Shown one piece after another: positions 26,072-35,801 of a DNA stretch of 64,000 bases (positions within the stretch are counted from its first letter, which is position 1; every line of letters starts with the position of its first letter). The notes beneath the pieces were generated by a model. It saw only the letters and a program-made list of their open reading frames with translations, did no database searches and was not told the DNA's origin. Origin of the DNA: Actinobacillus genomosp. 1 (GTDB lineage: Bacteria; Pseudomonadota; Gammaproteobacteria; Enterobacterales; Pasteurellaceae); contig NZ_CP103834.1 in the NCBI RefSeq assembly GCF_029774175.1, positions 1,721,001 to 1,785,000 of the forward strand, read 5' to 3'. The position numbers and the translations under genes were made by a program.

Positions 26072-27430
26072 TTATTTACCGATACAGAATGAGCTGAAAA
26101 TATTACCTAGCAGATCATCCGAAGTAAATTGACCGGTAATTTCGCTTAACGCATTTTGTACCATACGCAATTCTTCTGCGAGTAATTCGCCGGCAAAGAA
26201 TTGGGTTAATTGGATATGGCCACGTTCTAAATGCTCTGCCGCGGTTTCCAATGCTTGTAAGTGACGGCGGCGAGCTAAGAAACCACCTTCGGTCGAGCTT
26301 TGGTAGCCCATTGATTTTTTGAGATGCTCACGCAGTAAATCTACACCCACTTTGGTTTGTGCCGATAAACGAATCAAAGTAAAGCCGTCCAACTCTTGCA
26401 AGCCTTCAGCCTCGCCGGATAAATCCACTTTGTTACGAATTACGGTGACCGGAATATTTTGCGGTAATTTGGCTAAAAAGTCCGCCCATTCGGTCTTAAA
26501 GGCTTCCGCCGTTTGTTCGGTACTGTCGATCATCAATAAAACGTGATCCGCCTGTTCGATCTCATCCCACGCACGTTGGATCCCGATACGTTCCACTTCA
26601 TCGCTCGCTTCGCGTAAACCGGCGGTATCAATAATATGCAACGGCATACCGTCAATATGAATATGTTCACGCAATACGTCACGGGTAGTGCCGGCGATAT
26701 TGGTCACAATCGCCGCTTCTCTGCCCGCCAAAGCATTTAACAGGCTCGATTTACCGGCATTCGGACGACCGGCAATCACTACTTTCATCCCTTCACGCAA
26801 AATCGCACCTTGTTTCGCTTCTTTGCGTACACCATTCAGCTGACGAATAATATCGTTTAAATGCCCTTCAATTTTGCCATCCGCTAAAAAGTCGATTTCT
26901 TCATCGGGGAAATCAATCGCTGCTTCTACATAGGTACGCAGATAAATGACCGAATCAACTAGCTGATTAATTTTATTGGAAAATTCGCCTTGTAGCGATT
27001 TTAACGCCGAACGTGCCGCCTGTTCGCTGGTCGCATCAATTAAATCGGCGATCGCTTCCGCTTGGGCAAGGTCGAGTTTATCGTTTAAAAACGCTTGCTC
27101 GGAAAACTCACCGGCACGGGCAATACGTACGCCTTTAACCGCTAAAATGCGTTTCAGTAAAATATCTAAGATCACTTGACCGCCATGCCCTTGCAGCTCT
27201 AACACGTCTTCGCCGGTAAACGAATTCGGCGCTTTAAAGAACAACGCAATGCCTTGGTCTAACACAGTACCGTCTTGATCTTTAAACGGCAAATAGTTGG
27301 CAAGACGAGGTTTTAGCTCTTTGCCCAACACTTCTTTCGCCACCTCTTGAGCCAGCGGCCCCGAGATGCGTAAAATGCCCACGCCCCCACGACCAATCGG
27401 GGTTGCCTGAGCAACAATCGTATCTTTCAT
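26072..27430 (-). CDS. mnmE: tRNA modification GTPase MnmE
   Basis: This 452-residue GTPase works with MnmG to install the 5-carboxymethylaminomethyl group on wobble uridines. The N-terminal formyl-THF-binding domain starts DTIVAQATPIGRGGVGILRISG. The G domain shows GRPNAGKSSLLNAL near residue 223, the switch TTRD, DTAGLRE and NKVD. The C-terminus ends FCIGK, the family's invariant CxGK tail with the catalytic cysteine. AGAAGGGA precedes the ATG. It is not next to yidC, unlike in enterics. Confidence 0.97.
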   Translation of the reverse strand: MKDTIVAQATPIGRGGVGILRISGPLAQEVAKEVLGKELKPRLANYLPFKDQDGTVLDQGIALFFKAPNSFTGEDVLELQGHGGQVILDILLKRILAVKGVRIARAGEFSEQAFLNDKLDLAQAEAIADLIDATSEQAARSALKSLQGEFSNKINQLVDSVIYLRTYVEAAIDFPDEEIDFLADGKIEGHLNDIIRQLNGVRKEAKQGAILREGMKVVIAGRPNAGKSSLLNALAGREAAIVTNIAGTTRDVLREHIHIDGMPLHIIDTAGLREASDEVERIGIQRAWDEIEQADHVLLMIDSTEQTAEAFKTEWADFLAKLPQNIPVTVIRNKVDLSGEAEGLQELDGFTLIRLSAQTKVGVDLLREHLKKSMGYQSSTEGGFLARRRHLQALETAAEHLERGHIQLTQFFAGELLAEELRMVQNALSEITGQFTSDDLLGNIFSSFCIGK

Positions 27431-27452
27431 TCGGTATCCCTTCTTATTAAAG

Positions 27453-27494
27453 AAGCGGTCGTTTTTGCAAAAAAATTCGCAAATCGGACCGCTT
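27453..27494 (-). terminator. Terminator between tpx and mnmE
   Basis: AAGCGGTC (27453-27460) pairs with GACCGCTT (27487-27494), again an inverted uptake-signal pair, downstream of tpx on the minus strand. The stem is shorter than in the other pairs and the U-run is weak. Confidence 0.55.
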
Positions 27495-27554
27495 GTAATC
27501 GTTTTATTATACCATAAAACGGAAGGTACTACATTTTATGATTTGGCTTTATGT

Positions 27555-28055
27555 TTAAGCTAATACGGCTAATGCCGCTTCGTAATTCGGTTCGTTTTTA
27601 ATTTCGGAAACCAATTCGCTGTGTAACACACGATTATTTTCGTCTAACACGATAACGGAACGTGAAGTTAAGCCGGCAAGCGGACCGCTTTGAATATCAA
27701 CGCCTAATGCGTTATGTACCGCTTTATTACGGAATGTTGAAAGGGTTTGTACGTTCTCAATGCCTTCCGCGCCGCAAAAACGCGCTTGTGCAAAAGGTAA
27801 ATCGGCAGAAATACAAAGTACCACGGTATTCGCTAAATCAGCCGCTTTTTGGTTAAATACACGTACTGAGGTCGCACACACACCGGTATCGATACTTGGG
27901 AAAATATTTAATACTTTGCGCTGTCCGGCAAAGCTCGCTAATGCGACATTTTCCAAGCCGTTATTGACTAAGCTGAAATCGGCAACCGTATCGCCTACTT
28001 GTGGGAAGATACCGGCAACGGAGATTGGATTACCCATTAAAGTTACATTACTCAT
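27555..28055 (-). CDS. tpx: Thiol peroxidase (Tpx-type peroxiredoxin)
   Basis: This 166-residue peroxiredoxin reduces hydrogen peroxide and alkyl hydroperoxides using thioredoxin. The peroxidatic cysteine lies in PSIDTGVCATSVRVFNQ near residue 60, and the resolving cysteine in FARFCGAEGIENVQTL-like context (QARFCGAEG) near 94. The start at 28055 has AGAGGA upstream and matches family length; an upstream in-frame start would add 39 residues of no recognisable sequence. Confidence 0.94.
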   Translation of the reverse strand: MSNVTLMGNPISVAGIFPQVGDTVADFSLVNNGLENVALASFAGQRKVLNIFPSIDTGVCATSVRVFNQKAADLANTVVLCISADLPFAQARFCGAEGIENVQTLSTFRNKAVHNALGVDIQSGPLAGLTSRSVIVLDENNRVLHSELVSEIKNEPNYEAALAVLA

Positions 28056-28197
28056 CTTAAACATCCTCTGGTTGAAAAGTAAAACTAATATAACGGCTTT
28101 TATTCTGCATTTAAACCTTTTAATAAAATAAGTAAAATTTGCTATACTTTGGTAAATTTTTAAGAAGCGCAAGCTTCATTCAAACTCAAGGCTATTT

Positions 28198-28923
28198 ATG
28201 TTAAAACTTCTTCGTATTATTTTGATCGCTATCCTTGCGATTCTGATTTCTCTTATCGGAACGCTGTATGCTTTTGCTCGTTTTCGCCATCCGAATTCGG
28301 TCGGTGTGGTCGCCAAAATGTATTCCATGATGCACCATTTGGTTGGACTAAAAGTCATTTATCGTCCTCGTCCGGACTTTAACCAATCGGCGATTTATAT
28401 CGCCAATCACCAAAACAATTACGATATGCTCACCATTGCCGGTATGGTGCCGCCTCGCACGGTGACTATCGGTAAAAAAAGTCTGATTTGGATTCCGTTT
28501 TTCGGTTTGGTGTACTGGGCGACCGGTAATATTTTTATTAATCGTGAAAAACGCAGCAGCGCAATCAGCACGATGAATAAAGTCGGTGAAATTATTCGCG
28601 AGCGTCAAATTTCGATTTGGATGTTCCCGGAAGGTACTCGCAGTAGAGGCAGAGGTTTATTACCGTTTAAAACCGGCGCATTCCATACCGCAATTGCCGC
28701 CGGCGTGCCGATTGTGCCGATTGTCTGTTCTTCGCTACACCATAAAGTCGATTTAAACCGTTGGAATAACGGTGTGGTCATTTGCGAAACCTTAGAACCG
28801 ATTGATACCAGCGGTTATAACCGTGACAATATTAAAGAACTAATCGAAAAAAGTTATGCGATGATGTCGTCTAAAATTGAAGCGTTAGATGCGGAAATTG
28901 CCGAATTAGAAGCTAAGAAATAA
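28198..28923 (+). CDS. plsC: 1-acyl-sn-glycerol-3-phosphate acyltransferase
   Basis: This 241-residue inner-membrane enzyme acylates lysophosphatidic acid to phosphatidic acid in phospholipid synthesis. An N-terminal membrane segment (residues 4-25) is followed by the acyltransferase motifs NHQNNYDM (the HX4D-type motif I, as HQNNYD), GNIFINREKR (motif II), FPEGTRSRG (motif III) and VPIVPIVC (motif IV). It is followed at once by ftsP, as in E. coli. Confidence 0.95.
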   Translation: MLKLLRIILIAILAILISLIGTLYAFARFRHPNSVGVVAKMYSMMHHLVGLKVIYRPRPDFNQSAIYIANHQNNYDMLTIAGMVPPRTVTIGKKSLIWIPFFGLVYWATGNIFINREKRSSAISTMNKVGEIIRERQISIWMFPEGTRSRGRGLLPFKTGAFHTAIAAGVPIVPIVCSSLHHKVDLNRWNNGVVICETLEPIDTSGYNRDNIKELIEKSYAMMSSKIEALDAEIAELEAKK

Positions 28924-28933
28924 AGTAATCAAG

Positions 28934-30346
28934 ATGATGAATCTGACCAGAAGACAATTACTTAAACGTTCTGCGGTTGCCGTGACTATGTTTTCTTCGC
29001 CTAAAACCTTATGGGCGGCGGAACGCCAACCGCTAAAAATCCCACCGATTATTGACGTCGGTCGAGGTCGCCCCGTGCGTTTGGATTTACGCCCTGCGCA
29101 AACGCAATTTGATAAAGGCAAATTAGTTGATGTATGGGGGGTAAACGGTCAATACCTCGCCCCGACCGTACGAGTTAAATCCGATGATTTCGTCAAACTG
29201 ACTTATGTAAATAATTTACCGCAAGCGGTTACGATGAATATTCAAGGGTTATTGGCTCCGACTGAAATGATCGGTTCTATCCATCGTAAATTGGAGGCTA
29301 AAAGCAGCTGGTCGCCGATTATCTCGATACATCAACCCGCTTGTACCTGTTGGTATCACGCCGACACGATGCTCAATTCGGCCTTCCAAATTTATCGCGG
29401 TTTGGCGGGATTATGGATTATCGAAGACGAGCAAAGTAAAAAGGCGAATTTACCGAATAAATACGGTGTAAATGATATTCCGCTGATACTACAAGACCAA
29501 CAACTCAACAAACAAGGCGTACAGGTTTTAGATACCAACCAAAAACAATTCTTTGGTAAACGTCTATTTGTAAACGGTCAGGAATCCGCTTATCACCAAG
29601 TCGCGCGCGGTTGGGTACGCCTACGTATTGTAAACGCTTCGCTTTCTCGCCCTTATCAATTACGATTGGATAATAATCAACCGTTACATTTAATTGCGAC
29701 CGGTATCGGTATGCTAGCGGAACCCGTGCCGTTAGAGAGTATTACGCTTGCCCCTTCGGAACGGGTGGAAGTACTGGTTGATCTCAACGAAGGTCAAACC
29801 GTTTCTTTGATAAGCGGTCAAAAACGGGATATTTTTTACCAAGCGAAAAGCCTCTTTAGTGACGATAACGAACTAACCGACAACGTGATTTTGGAACTTC
29901 GCCCGGAAGGTATGGCGGCAGTGTTAAGCAACAAACCGAGTTTACCGCCGTTTGCGACGGAAGATTTTCAATTAAAAATTGCTGCAGAGCGTCGCTTAAT
30001 TATACGCCCGTTCGATCGGCTGATTAACCAACAACGTTTTGATCCGAAACGGATTGATTTTAATGTAAAACAAGGCAGTGTCGAACGTTGGTATATTACC
30101 AGTGATGAAGCGGTCGGATTTACCCTGCAAGGTGCAAAATTCCTGATTGAAACCCGTAATCGCCAACGTCTGCCGCATAAGCAACTCGCATGGCGTGATA
30201 CGGTTTGGTTAGAAAAAAATCAAGAAGTCACCTTGTTAGTTCGTTTTGATCACCAAGCAAGCGCACAATTACCCTTCACCTTTGGTATCTCGGATTTTAT
30301 GCTGCGTGACCGAGGTGCGATGGGACAATTTATCGTTACCGAATAA
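28934..30346 (+). CDS. ftsP: Cell division protein FtsP/SufI, multicopper-oxidase fold
   Basis: This 470-residue periplasmic protein has the three-cupredoxin fold of multicopper oxidases but lacks the type I copper cysteine and most His ligands, as in SufI/FtsP, a divisome-stabilising protein. The N-terminus has a twin-arginine motif (LTRRQLLKRSA) and cleavage near WAAE. The segment HQPACTCWYHADTMLNS is the degenerate equivalent of a copper site. It lies 10 bases after plsC. The first or second Met (28934 or 28937) may be used. Confidence 0.9.
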   Translation: MMNLTRRQLLKRSAVAVTMFSSPKTLWAAERQPLKIPPIIDVGRGRPVRLDLRPAQTQFDKGKLVDVWGVNGQYLAPTVRVKSDDFVKLTYVNNLPQAVTMNIQGLLAPTEMIGSIHRKLEAKSSWSPIISIHQPACTCWYHADTMLNSAFQIYRGLAGLWIIEDEQSKKANLPNKYGVNDIPLILQDQQLNKQGVQVLDTNQKQFFGKRLFVNGQESAYHQVARGWVRLRIVNASLSRPYQLRLDNNQPLHLIATGIGMLAEPVPLESITLAPSERVEVLVDLNEGQTVSLISGQKRDIFYQAKSLFSDDNELTDNVILELRPEGMAAVLSNKPSLPPFATEDFQLKIAAERRLIIRPFDRLINQQRFDPKRIDFNVKQGSVERWYITSDEAVGFTLQGAKFLIETRNRQRLPHKQLAWRDTVWLEKNQEVTLLVRFDHQASAQLPFTFGISDFMLRDRGAMGQFIVTE

Positions 30347-30463
30347 GCGGTCGGATCTGTCACAAAAATTGCAAAAAAATTGAAAAAAATAACCGCTTAA
30401 ATACCTATTTAACCTGTATCACTGGTAGAATAGATAGAATTTTCTGAAAATAGGACTTAGACA

Positions 30464-31417
30464 ATGAGCCAAGAATATTTAGATTTTGAATTACCGATTG
30501 CCGAATTGGAAGCGAAAATCGAATCGCTCCGTGCGGTCAGCGAGCAAGACGGTAAAATCGACCTTGATGATGAAATCAAACGCTTACAGAAAAAAAGCGA
30601 AGAACTGACGAAAAAAACCTTTGCCAATTTAGACGCGTGGCAAGTTTCTCGTATGGCACGTCACCCGAATCGTCCGTACACCTTAGATTATATCGAACAT
30701 ATTTTCACGGAATTTGACGAACTTGCCGGTGATCGTGCGTTTGCGGACGATAAAGCAATCGTCGGCGGCATCGCTCGCCTTGACGGACGTCCAGTGATGG
30801 TCATTGGTCACCAAAAAGGCCGTACCACCAAAGAAAAAGTGAAACGTAACTTCGGTATGCCGGCACCGGAAGGTTATCGTAAAGCATTACGTTTAATGGA
30901 AATGGCGGATCGTTTTAATATGCCGATTATCACCTTTATCGACACCCCGGGAGCTTATCCGGGTATCGGTGCGGAAGAACGCGGTCAGGCGGAAGCCATC
31001 GCACGTAACTTACGTGAAATGGCACAATTAAAAGTGCCTGTGATCTGTACGGTTATCGGTGAAGGCGGTTCCGGCGGTGCTTTAGCTATCGGTGTAGGCG
31101 ATAAAGTCAATATGCTTCAGTACTCGACTTATTCGGTTATTTCTCCGGAAGGCTGTGCTTCAATTCTGTGGAAAAGTGCCGAAAAAGCCTCAACGGCGGC
31201 AGAAGTTATGGGCTTAACCGCACAACGTTTAAAAGAGTTAAACTTAATCGACAGCATTGTTGCGGAACCGCTAGGCGGTGCGCACCGTGATGTTGCACAA
31301 ATGGCGGAAAATCTTAAACAACAAATCTTGGCCGATTTACAAGACTTAGCTCCGCTCGGTACGGAAGACCTATTAGATCGTCGTTATCAACGTTTAATGA
31401 GCTACGGCTACGTATAA
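30464..31417 (+). CDS. accA: Acetyl-CoA carboxylase carboxyltransferase subunit alpha
   Basis: This 317-residue subunit joins AccD to form the carboxyltransferase that makes malonyl-CoA for fatty acid synthesis. It starts MSQEYLDFELPIAELEAKIE and contains MARHPNRPYTLDYI, the carboxyltransferase core ITFIDTPGAYPGIGAEERGQ and the oxyanion-type IGEGGSGGALAIG. TAGGAC precedes the ATG. It stands alone with a terminator. Confidence 0.97.
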   Translation: MSQEYLDFELPIAELEAKIESLRAVSEQDGKIDLDDEIKRLQKKSEELTKKTFANLDAWQVSRMARHPNRPYTLDYIEHIFTEFDELAGDRAFADDKAIVGGIARLDGRPVMVIGHQKGRTTKEKVKRNFGMPAPEGYRKALRLMEMADRFNMPIITFIDTPGAYPGIGAEERGQAEAIARNLREMAQLKVPVICTVIGEGGSGGALAIGVGDKVNMLQYSTYSVISPEGCASILWKSAEKASTAAEVMGLTAQRLKELNLIDSIVAEPLGGAHRDVAQMAENLKQQILADLQDLAPLGTEDLLDRRYQRLMSYGYV

Positions 31418-31431
31418 ACAAAAGAGAAAAC

Positions 31432-31478
31432 AAGCGGTCAAATTTTTGCAATTTTTTGCGAATATTTGATCGCTTTTT
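31432..31478 (+). terminator. Terminator of accA
   Basis: AAGCGGTCAAAT pairs with ATTTGATCGCTT (one G-U pair), followed by a T run. The left arm is a consensus uptake signal ACAAGCGGTCAAATTTT. Confidence 0.75.
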
Positions 31479-31544
31479 TATACACAAAAATCTTAAATTG
31501 ACTATTTTTGAATGAATAAGAAGATATTCGGAAGTAAGAAAGAA

Positions 31545-31620
<76 letters not shown>

Positions 31621-31720
31621 GTTTCTTGAAAAGAGGCGTTATTATAGTTTTTTCGTTTAAAGTTACAAGTCTGTTTTGTTAGATTTTTATACATTCAAAA
31701 ATAAAAAAGGAGTTAATTGA

Positions 31721-32581
31721 ATGAAAAACATTCTGTCTATTCAATCTCATGTGGTTTATGGCTACGCCGGCAATAAATCCGCTACCTTTCCAATGCAGTT
31801 GCTAGGTGTCGATGTTTGGGCATTGAATACCGTACAATTCTCTAATCATACTCAATACGGTAAATGGAAAGGTATGGTAATGCCGAAAGAACAAATCGGT
31901 GAAATCGTTCAAGGGATTGATGAGATTGGCGAATTGACAAAATGTGATGCGGTACTTTCCGGTTACATCGGCTCGGCCGAACAAGTGACAGAAATTGTAA
32001 ACGCATTTCATACGGTGAAAAGCCGTAATCCGAATGCGATTTATCTATGCGATCCGGTAATGGGACATCCGGATAAAGGCTGTATTGTTGCCGACGGAGT
32101 AAAAGAAGGGTTAATAAAACAGGCAATGGCACATGCTGATATTATTACCCCGAATTTAGTCGAATTAAGAGAATTAAGCGGCTTAACCGTAGAAAATTTT
32201 GAACAAGCGATTGAAGCGGTCAAAGTAATTCTAACCAAAGGACCGAAAAAAGTTTTAGTGAAACATTTAAGTAAAGTCGGTAAACAAGCGGATAAATTTG
32301 AAATGCTATTTGCGACAAATGAAGGTATGTGGCATATTAGTCGCCCATTATATCCCTTTGCTAAGGAACCGGTAGGTGTAGGCGATCTGACTGCGGGTTT
32401 ATTCTTAGCGAATTTATTGAACGGTAAATCGGATATCGAAGCCTTCGAACATACGGCTAATGCGGTAAATGACGTAATGGAAGTAACGGCAACCTCGGGC
32501 GTTTACGAATTGCAAATTATTGCGGCTAGAGATCTTATCCTCGCACCACGCAGCCAATATAAAGCGATAAAAATCGCTTAA
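31721..32581 (+). CDS. pdxY: Pyridoxal kinase PdxY
   Basis: This 286-residue kinase phosphorylates pyridoxal to PLP in vitamin B6 salvage. It starts MKNILSIQSHVVYGYAGNKS, the PdxY/PdxK N-terminus, with the QFSNHTQYGKWKG segment. The ribokinase-type anion hole is EPVGVGDLTAGLFLANLL, with Asp as catalytic base. AAGGAG precedes the ATG. Downstream is a strong terminator. Confidence 0.95.
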   Translation: MKNILSIQSHVVYGYAGNKSATFPMQLLGVDVWALNTVQFSNHTQYGKWKGMVMPKEQIGEIVQGIDEIGELTKCDAVLSGYIGSAEQVTEIVNAFHTVKSRNPNAIYLCDPVMGHPDKGCIVADGVKEGLIKQAMAHADIITPNLVELRELSGLTVENFEQAIEAVKVILTKGPKKVLVKHLSKVGKQADKFEMLFATNEGMWHISRPLYPFAKEPVGVGDLTAGLFLANLLNGKSDIEAFEHTANAVNDVMEVTATSGVYELQIIAARDLILAPRSQYKAIKIA

Positions 32582-32600
32582 TCAAAATCTCATAAAAATC

Positions 32601-32628
32601 AGACCGCTTATTGCACAACAAGCGGTCT
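32601..32628 (+). terminator. Terminator of pdxY
   Basis: AGACCGCTT (32601-32609) pairs with AAGCGGTCT (32620-32628), then TTTTC. The right arm lies in an ACAAGCGGTC uptake signal. Confidence 0.85.
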
Positions 32629-32727
32629 TTTTCATTGCTTTTTCTTTCGTCTCTCATGATTTTCCGCGTATTTATTCATAACCGGCATAACTAATCCGTT
32701 ACCTTAATACCCATCATAAAAAACAAA

Positions 32728-32751
32728 AAGGCGTGTCTTTCAACACGCCTT
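32728..32751 (-). terminator. Terminator of tuf
   Basis: AAGGCGTGT (32728-32736) pairs with ACACGCCTT (32743-32751), and on the minus strand CTTTTTGTTTTTT follows. It lies about 40 bases beyond the tuf stop codon. Confidence 0.9.
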
Positions 32752-32791
32752 CTCTTTAGCATTTCACTTCAAATATTAAGCTAAAACTTAA

Positions 32792-33976
32792 TTATTTGAT
32801 GATTTTCGCTACAACGCCCGCACCTACTGTACGACCACCTTCACGAATCGCAAAACGTAAACCTTCGTCCATCGCGATTGGGTGAATTAAGCTTACAGTC
32901 ATTTTGATGTTGTCGCCAGGCATTACCATCTCAACACCTTCAGGTAATTCGATTGTACCTGTTACGTCTGTTGTACGGAAGTAGAACTGTGGACGGTAAC
33001 CTTTGAAGAATGGAGTATGACGACCACCTTCTTCTTTTGATAATACGTAAACTTCTGATTCGAAGTCTGTGTGTGGAGTAATTGTACCCGGTTTCGCTAA
33101 TACTTGACCACGTTCGATTTCTTCACGTTTTGTACCACGTAATAATGCACCAACGTTTTCACCCGCACGACCTTCGTCTAATAATTTACGGAACATCTCA
33201 ACACCAGTTACGGTTGTTTTCGTAGTTTCTTTGATACCTACGATTTCAACTTCTTCACCTGATTTGATGATACCACGTTCAACACGACCTGTTACTACCG
33301 TACCACGACCAGAAATTGAGAATACGTCTTCGATTGGTAATAAGAATGGTTTATCAATCGCACGCTCTGGCTCTGGAATGTATGTATCTAAGTGGTGTGC
33401 TAACTCAAGAATTTTTTCTTCCCACTCCGGCACGCCGTTTAACGCTTGTAACGCTGAACCACGTACGATTGGTGTATCGTCACCCGGGAAGTCATATTGA
33501 GAAAGAAGTTCACGTACTTCCATTTCTACTAATTCTAATAACTCTTCGTCATCTACCATGTCGCATTTGTTTAAGAATACGATGATGTATGGTACGCCTA
33601 CTTGGCGACCTAATAAGATGTGCTCACGAGTTTGTGGCATTGGGCCGTCTGTCGCTGCTACTACTAAGATTGCACCGTCCATCTGCGCCGCACCGGTAAT
33701 CATGTTTTTAACATAGTCCGCGTGTCCCGGGCAGTCTACGTGTGCGTAGTGACGTGTTTCCGTATCGTATTCAACGTGTGAGGTGTTGATGGTGATACCA
33801 CGCGCTTTTTCTTCCGGCGCGTTATCGATTTGGTCGAATGCACGTGCCGCACCACCGAAGTGTTTCGATAATACAGTCGTGATCGCTGCTGTTAAAGTTG
33901 TTTTACCATGGTCAACGTGGCCGATTGTACCCACGTTAACGTGCGGTTTTGTACGTTCAAATTTTTCTTTAGACAT
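32792..33976 (-). CDS. tuf: Elongation factor Tu
   Basis: This 394-residue GTPase carries aminoacyl-tRNA to the ribosome. It begins MSKEKFERTKPHVNVGTIGH. The G1 motif GHVDHGKT, the DCPGHADY motif and NKCD are intact, and the C-terminus reads GRTVGAGVVAKIIK. The ATG at 33976 has AGAGGC upstream; a start seven codons earlier is unlikely. It is the last gene of a tRNA-tuf operon equivalent to E. coli thrU-tyrU-glyT-thrT-tufB. A second tuf copy is expected elsewhere in the genome. Confidence 0.98.
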   Translation of the reverse strand: MSKEKFERTKPHVNVGTIGHVDHGKTTLTAAITTVLSKHFGGAARAFDQIDNAPEEKARGITINTSHVEYDTETRHYAHVDCPGHADYVKNMITGAAQMDGAILVVAATDGPMPQTREHILLGRQVGVPYIIVFLNKCDMVDDEELLELVEMEVRELLSQYDFPGDDTPIVRGSALQALNGVPEWEEKILELAHHLDTYIPEPERAIDKPFLLPIEDVFSISGRGTVVTGRVERGIIKSGEEVEIVGIKETTKTTVTGVEMFRKLLDEGRAGENVGALLRGTKREEIERGQVLAKPGTITPHTDFESEVYVLSKEEGGRHTPFFKGYRPQFYFRTTDVTGTIELPEGVEMVMPGDNIKMTVSLIHPIAMDEGLRFAIREGGRTVGAGVVAKIIK

Positions 33977-34089
33977 TTTAAAAAGCCTCTTAAACAAACA
34001 CGGTTACAAATGGTACATAACCACATTAACCAAATGTAGAAATTGTTAATAAATTTAAGACATTGAAGAGATGAAATTAGAAGAATAAC

Positions 34090-34165
34090 TGGTGCTGATA
34101 GGCGGATTTGAACCGCCGACCTCACCCTTACCAAGGGTGCGCTCTACCAACTGAGCTATATCAGC
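34090..34165 (-). tRNA. thrT: tRNA-Thr(GGU)
   Basis: A 76-base cloverleaf on the minus strand has acceptor GCTGATA/TATCAGC, anticodon GGT in loop TTGGTAA and encoded CCA. It is the last tRNA before tuf. Confidence 0.96.
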
Positions 34166-34168
34166 GCT

Positions 34169-34243
<75 letters not shown>

Positions 34244-34287
34244 TGTTCTAAATTCGTCTGTCCGATGTGCGATTCAATTAGAAGAAA

Positions 34288-34372
34288 TGGTGGAGGGAGA
34301 AGGATTCGAACCTTCGAAGGCTGAGCCAACAGATTTACAGTCTGCCCCCTTTGGCCGCTCGGGAATCCCTCC
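34288..34372 (-). tRNA. tyrU: tRNA-Tyr(GUA)
   Basis: An 85-base tRNA with the long variable arm of a class II tRNA lies on the minus strand, with acceptor GGAGGGA/TCCCTCC, anticodon GTA and encoded CCA. Confidence 0.96.
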
Positions 34373-34408
34373 ACGATTAATTGAATACTTATTTACAACA
34401 TGCGATAA

Positions 34409-34484
<76 letters not shown>

Positions 34485-34512
34485 GTTGCGTTGTCGTAAG
34501 CAAGTGAGGTGC

Positions 34513-34540
34513 ATTATAGGGAAATTTTAAAAGCGCGCAA
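34513..34540 (-). promoter_or_regulatory. Promoter of the tRNA-tuf operon
   Basis: On the minus strand TTGCGC (34535-34540) and TATAAT (34513-34518) are separated by 16 bases and followed by a GC-containing discriminator (GCACCTC), as expected for a stringently controlled stable-RNA promoter. It lies about 28 bases upstream of tRNA-Thr(UGU). Confidence 0.75.
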
Positions 34541-34730
34541 GTATTTTTTTCAAAAAAATTAAAAAATCTGTTTTTTCGATTGCTTAGTAAACAAAATGAT
34601 TGTTTTTTAGATATTTTACTTGTTTTTCTTAAGATAAAACGTCCTATTTTTAGATTTATATTGTATATTTGTATCCAAGCTTTTCTTAAGAAAAGCATAC
34701 TATTGCATCGGAAAACTAGAGAATTTGGCT

Positions 34731-35681
34731 ATGAGCCTGCAAAAATCAAACAAAATCACACCTTTTTTAACTTTTGATCGTCAAAAATGGGCGGAATTAC
34801 GTAAATCCGTTCCATTAAAATTGACCGAACAAGACTTAAAACCACTACTCGGTTTTAATGAAGATCTTTCCTTAGATGAAGTAAGTACCATTTATTTACC
34901 GCTTGCTCGTTTAATTAACTACTATATTGAAGAGAATCTGAAGCGTCAGACCGTTTTACATCGTTTTCTTGATGTAGCTTCACCAAAAGTACCCTATATG
35001 ATTAGTATTGCCGGCAGCGTTTCGGTCGGTAAAAGTACCTCGGCTCGTATTTTACAGGCATTATTATCGCAATGGCCGACCGAGCGTAAAGTTGATCTGA
35101 TTACGACGGACGGTTTTCTATATCCGTTGGAAAAATTACAAGAAAAAGATTTGCTCAAACGAAAAGGCTTTCCCGAATCGTACGATATTCATCGTTTGAT
35201 TCAATTCGTTTCCGATATTAAATCGGGCAAACGCTATGTCCAAGCGCCGATTTATTCACACTTAACTTACGACATCATTCCTAATCAATATAATGTGGTG
35301 GATCAACCGGATATCGTGATTTTGGAAGGGCTAAACGTACTGCAAAGTGGTATGAATTATCCGTCAAGTCCGCATAACGTCTTCGTATCGGACTTTGTTG
35401 ATTTTTCTATTTACGTAGATGCCGATGAAGATTTACTCAAAGAATGGTATGTTAATCGTTTTTTAAAATTCCGTCGCAGTGCGTTTTCTGATCCGAATGC
35501 TTATTTTCATCATTATTCAAAACTGTCGGAACAAGAAGCGATTCAAACCGCTTCAACCATTTGGGATGAAATCAACGGCTTGAATTTAAAACAAAACATT
35601 TTGCCGAGCCGCGAGCGCGCCAATTTAATTCTAATCAAAGGCGAAGACCACGCAATCCAAACGGTGAAGCTTCGTAAATAA
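34731..35681 (+). CDS. coaA: Pantothenate kinase, type I
   Basis: This 316-residue kinase carries out the first step of coenzyme A synthesis. It starts MSLQKSNKITPFLTFDRQKW at the ATG at 34731; an in-frame TTG two codons earlier is less likely. The P-loop is AGSVSVGKSTSARIL near residue 100, followed by LITTDGFLYP and the LEGLNVLQSG segment. Position divergent from the thrU operon is conserved with E. coli. Confidence 0.96.
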   Translation: MSLQKSNKITPFLTFDRQKWAELRKSVPLKLTEQDLKPLLGFNEDLSLDEVSTIYLPLARLINYYIEENLKRQTVLHRFLDVASPKVPYMISIAGSVSVGKSTSARILQALLSQWPTERKVDLITTDGFLYPLEKLQEKDLLKRKGFPESYDIHRLIQFVSDIKSGKRYVQAPIYSHLTYDIIPNQYNVVDQPDIVILEGLNVLQSGMNYPSSPHNVFVSDFVDFSIYVDADEDLLKEWYVNRFLKFRRSAFSDPNAYFHHYSKLSEQEAIQTASTIWDEINGLNLKQNILPSRERANLILIKGEDHAIQTVKLRK

Positions 35682-35801
35682 AATGAAAAACGTAACGCCG
35701 TATAGTTAAAATACCGAAAATTAATAGGCGATTAACCGCTAAATTTTTGTTAAGCTAACCGCCTGTTTTTGTAAAATTTCACCGAAAAAAGACCGCTAAT
35801 T

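Noticed and set aside
27760..28131. 123-codon plus-strand frame over tpx
   Set aside because: It is antisense to tpx and contains no recognisable domain.
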